From: Bacteroidota bacterium
GTDB lineage: Bacteria; Bacteroidota; Bacteroidia; SpSt-205; S141-50
Direction: 5' to 3'
Length of the DNA stretch: 6,708 nt
Assembly: GCA_015490695.1 (NCBI GenBank)
Contig: WFXK01000103.1
Location: 1 to 6,708 of the forward strand
How positions within the stretch are numbered: position 1 is the stretch's first letter; the number at the start of each line of letters is the position of its first letter. Positions 6,707 through 6,708 of the stretch are shown in pieces. Both the position numbers and the translations under genes were made by a program. A model generated the notes under the pieces. It saw only the letters and a list, made by a program, of their open reading frames with translations. It had not been told where the DNA came from and ran no database searches.

Positions 6707-6708
6707 AA

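Overview
The window is a compact, fully coding piece of the division and cell wall (dcw) cluster. Six genes lie on the + strand: the 3' end of ftsW, then murG, murC, ftsQ, ftsA and ftsZ. One gene of unknown function enters from the right edge on the - strand. No untranslated stretch is longer than 12 bases, and there are no RNA genes, mobile elements, CRISPR arrays or long repeats.

The organism is most likely a member of the Bacteroidota or a close relative. The order ftsW-murG-murC-ftsQ-ftsA-ftsZ without murB or ddl between murC and ftsQ is typical of that group. Protein signatures fit too, such as FtsQ ending in an IDLSYKDQIV segment and FtsZ with GYVNVDFADVRAVM. None of the five internal starts has a recognisable Shine-Dalgarno sequence, which also fits. 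The DNA is AT-rich (about 40% GC by eye). I cannot name a genus.

Layout: ftsW (3-584) is cut by the left edge. murG (581-1645) overlaps ftsW by 4 bases, murC (1638-3014) overlaps murG by 8 bases, and ftsQ (start 3011 preferred) overlaps murC by 4 bases. ftsA (3789-5045) follows after 7 bases and ftsZ (5058-6359) after 12. This spacing points to one transcription unit with translational coupling. The convergent - strand gene (6356-6706, cut by the right edge) shares the TTAA tetramer with ftsZ, so the two stop codons overlap and no terminator fits between them.

How the genes work together: MurC adds L-alanine to UDP-MurNAc in the cytoplasm. MurG adds GlcNAc to the lipid-linked muramoyl peptide to make lipid II. 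FtsW polymerises lipid II into septal glycan. FtsZ forms the cytoplasmic ring, FtsA tethers it to the membrane, and FtsQ links ring and wall synthesis through its periplasmic domain.

I see no new system. The points worth a second look are within these familiar genes: FtsA has lost key residues of two nucleotide-binding motifs, MurC has Met in place of a normally invariant Asn, the FtsZ tail and several core positions diverge, ftsZ has a sharp internal change in synonymous codon use, and the ftsZ stop overlaps a convergent gene.
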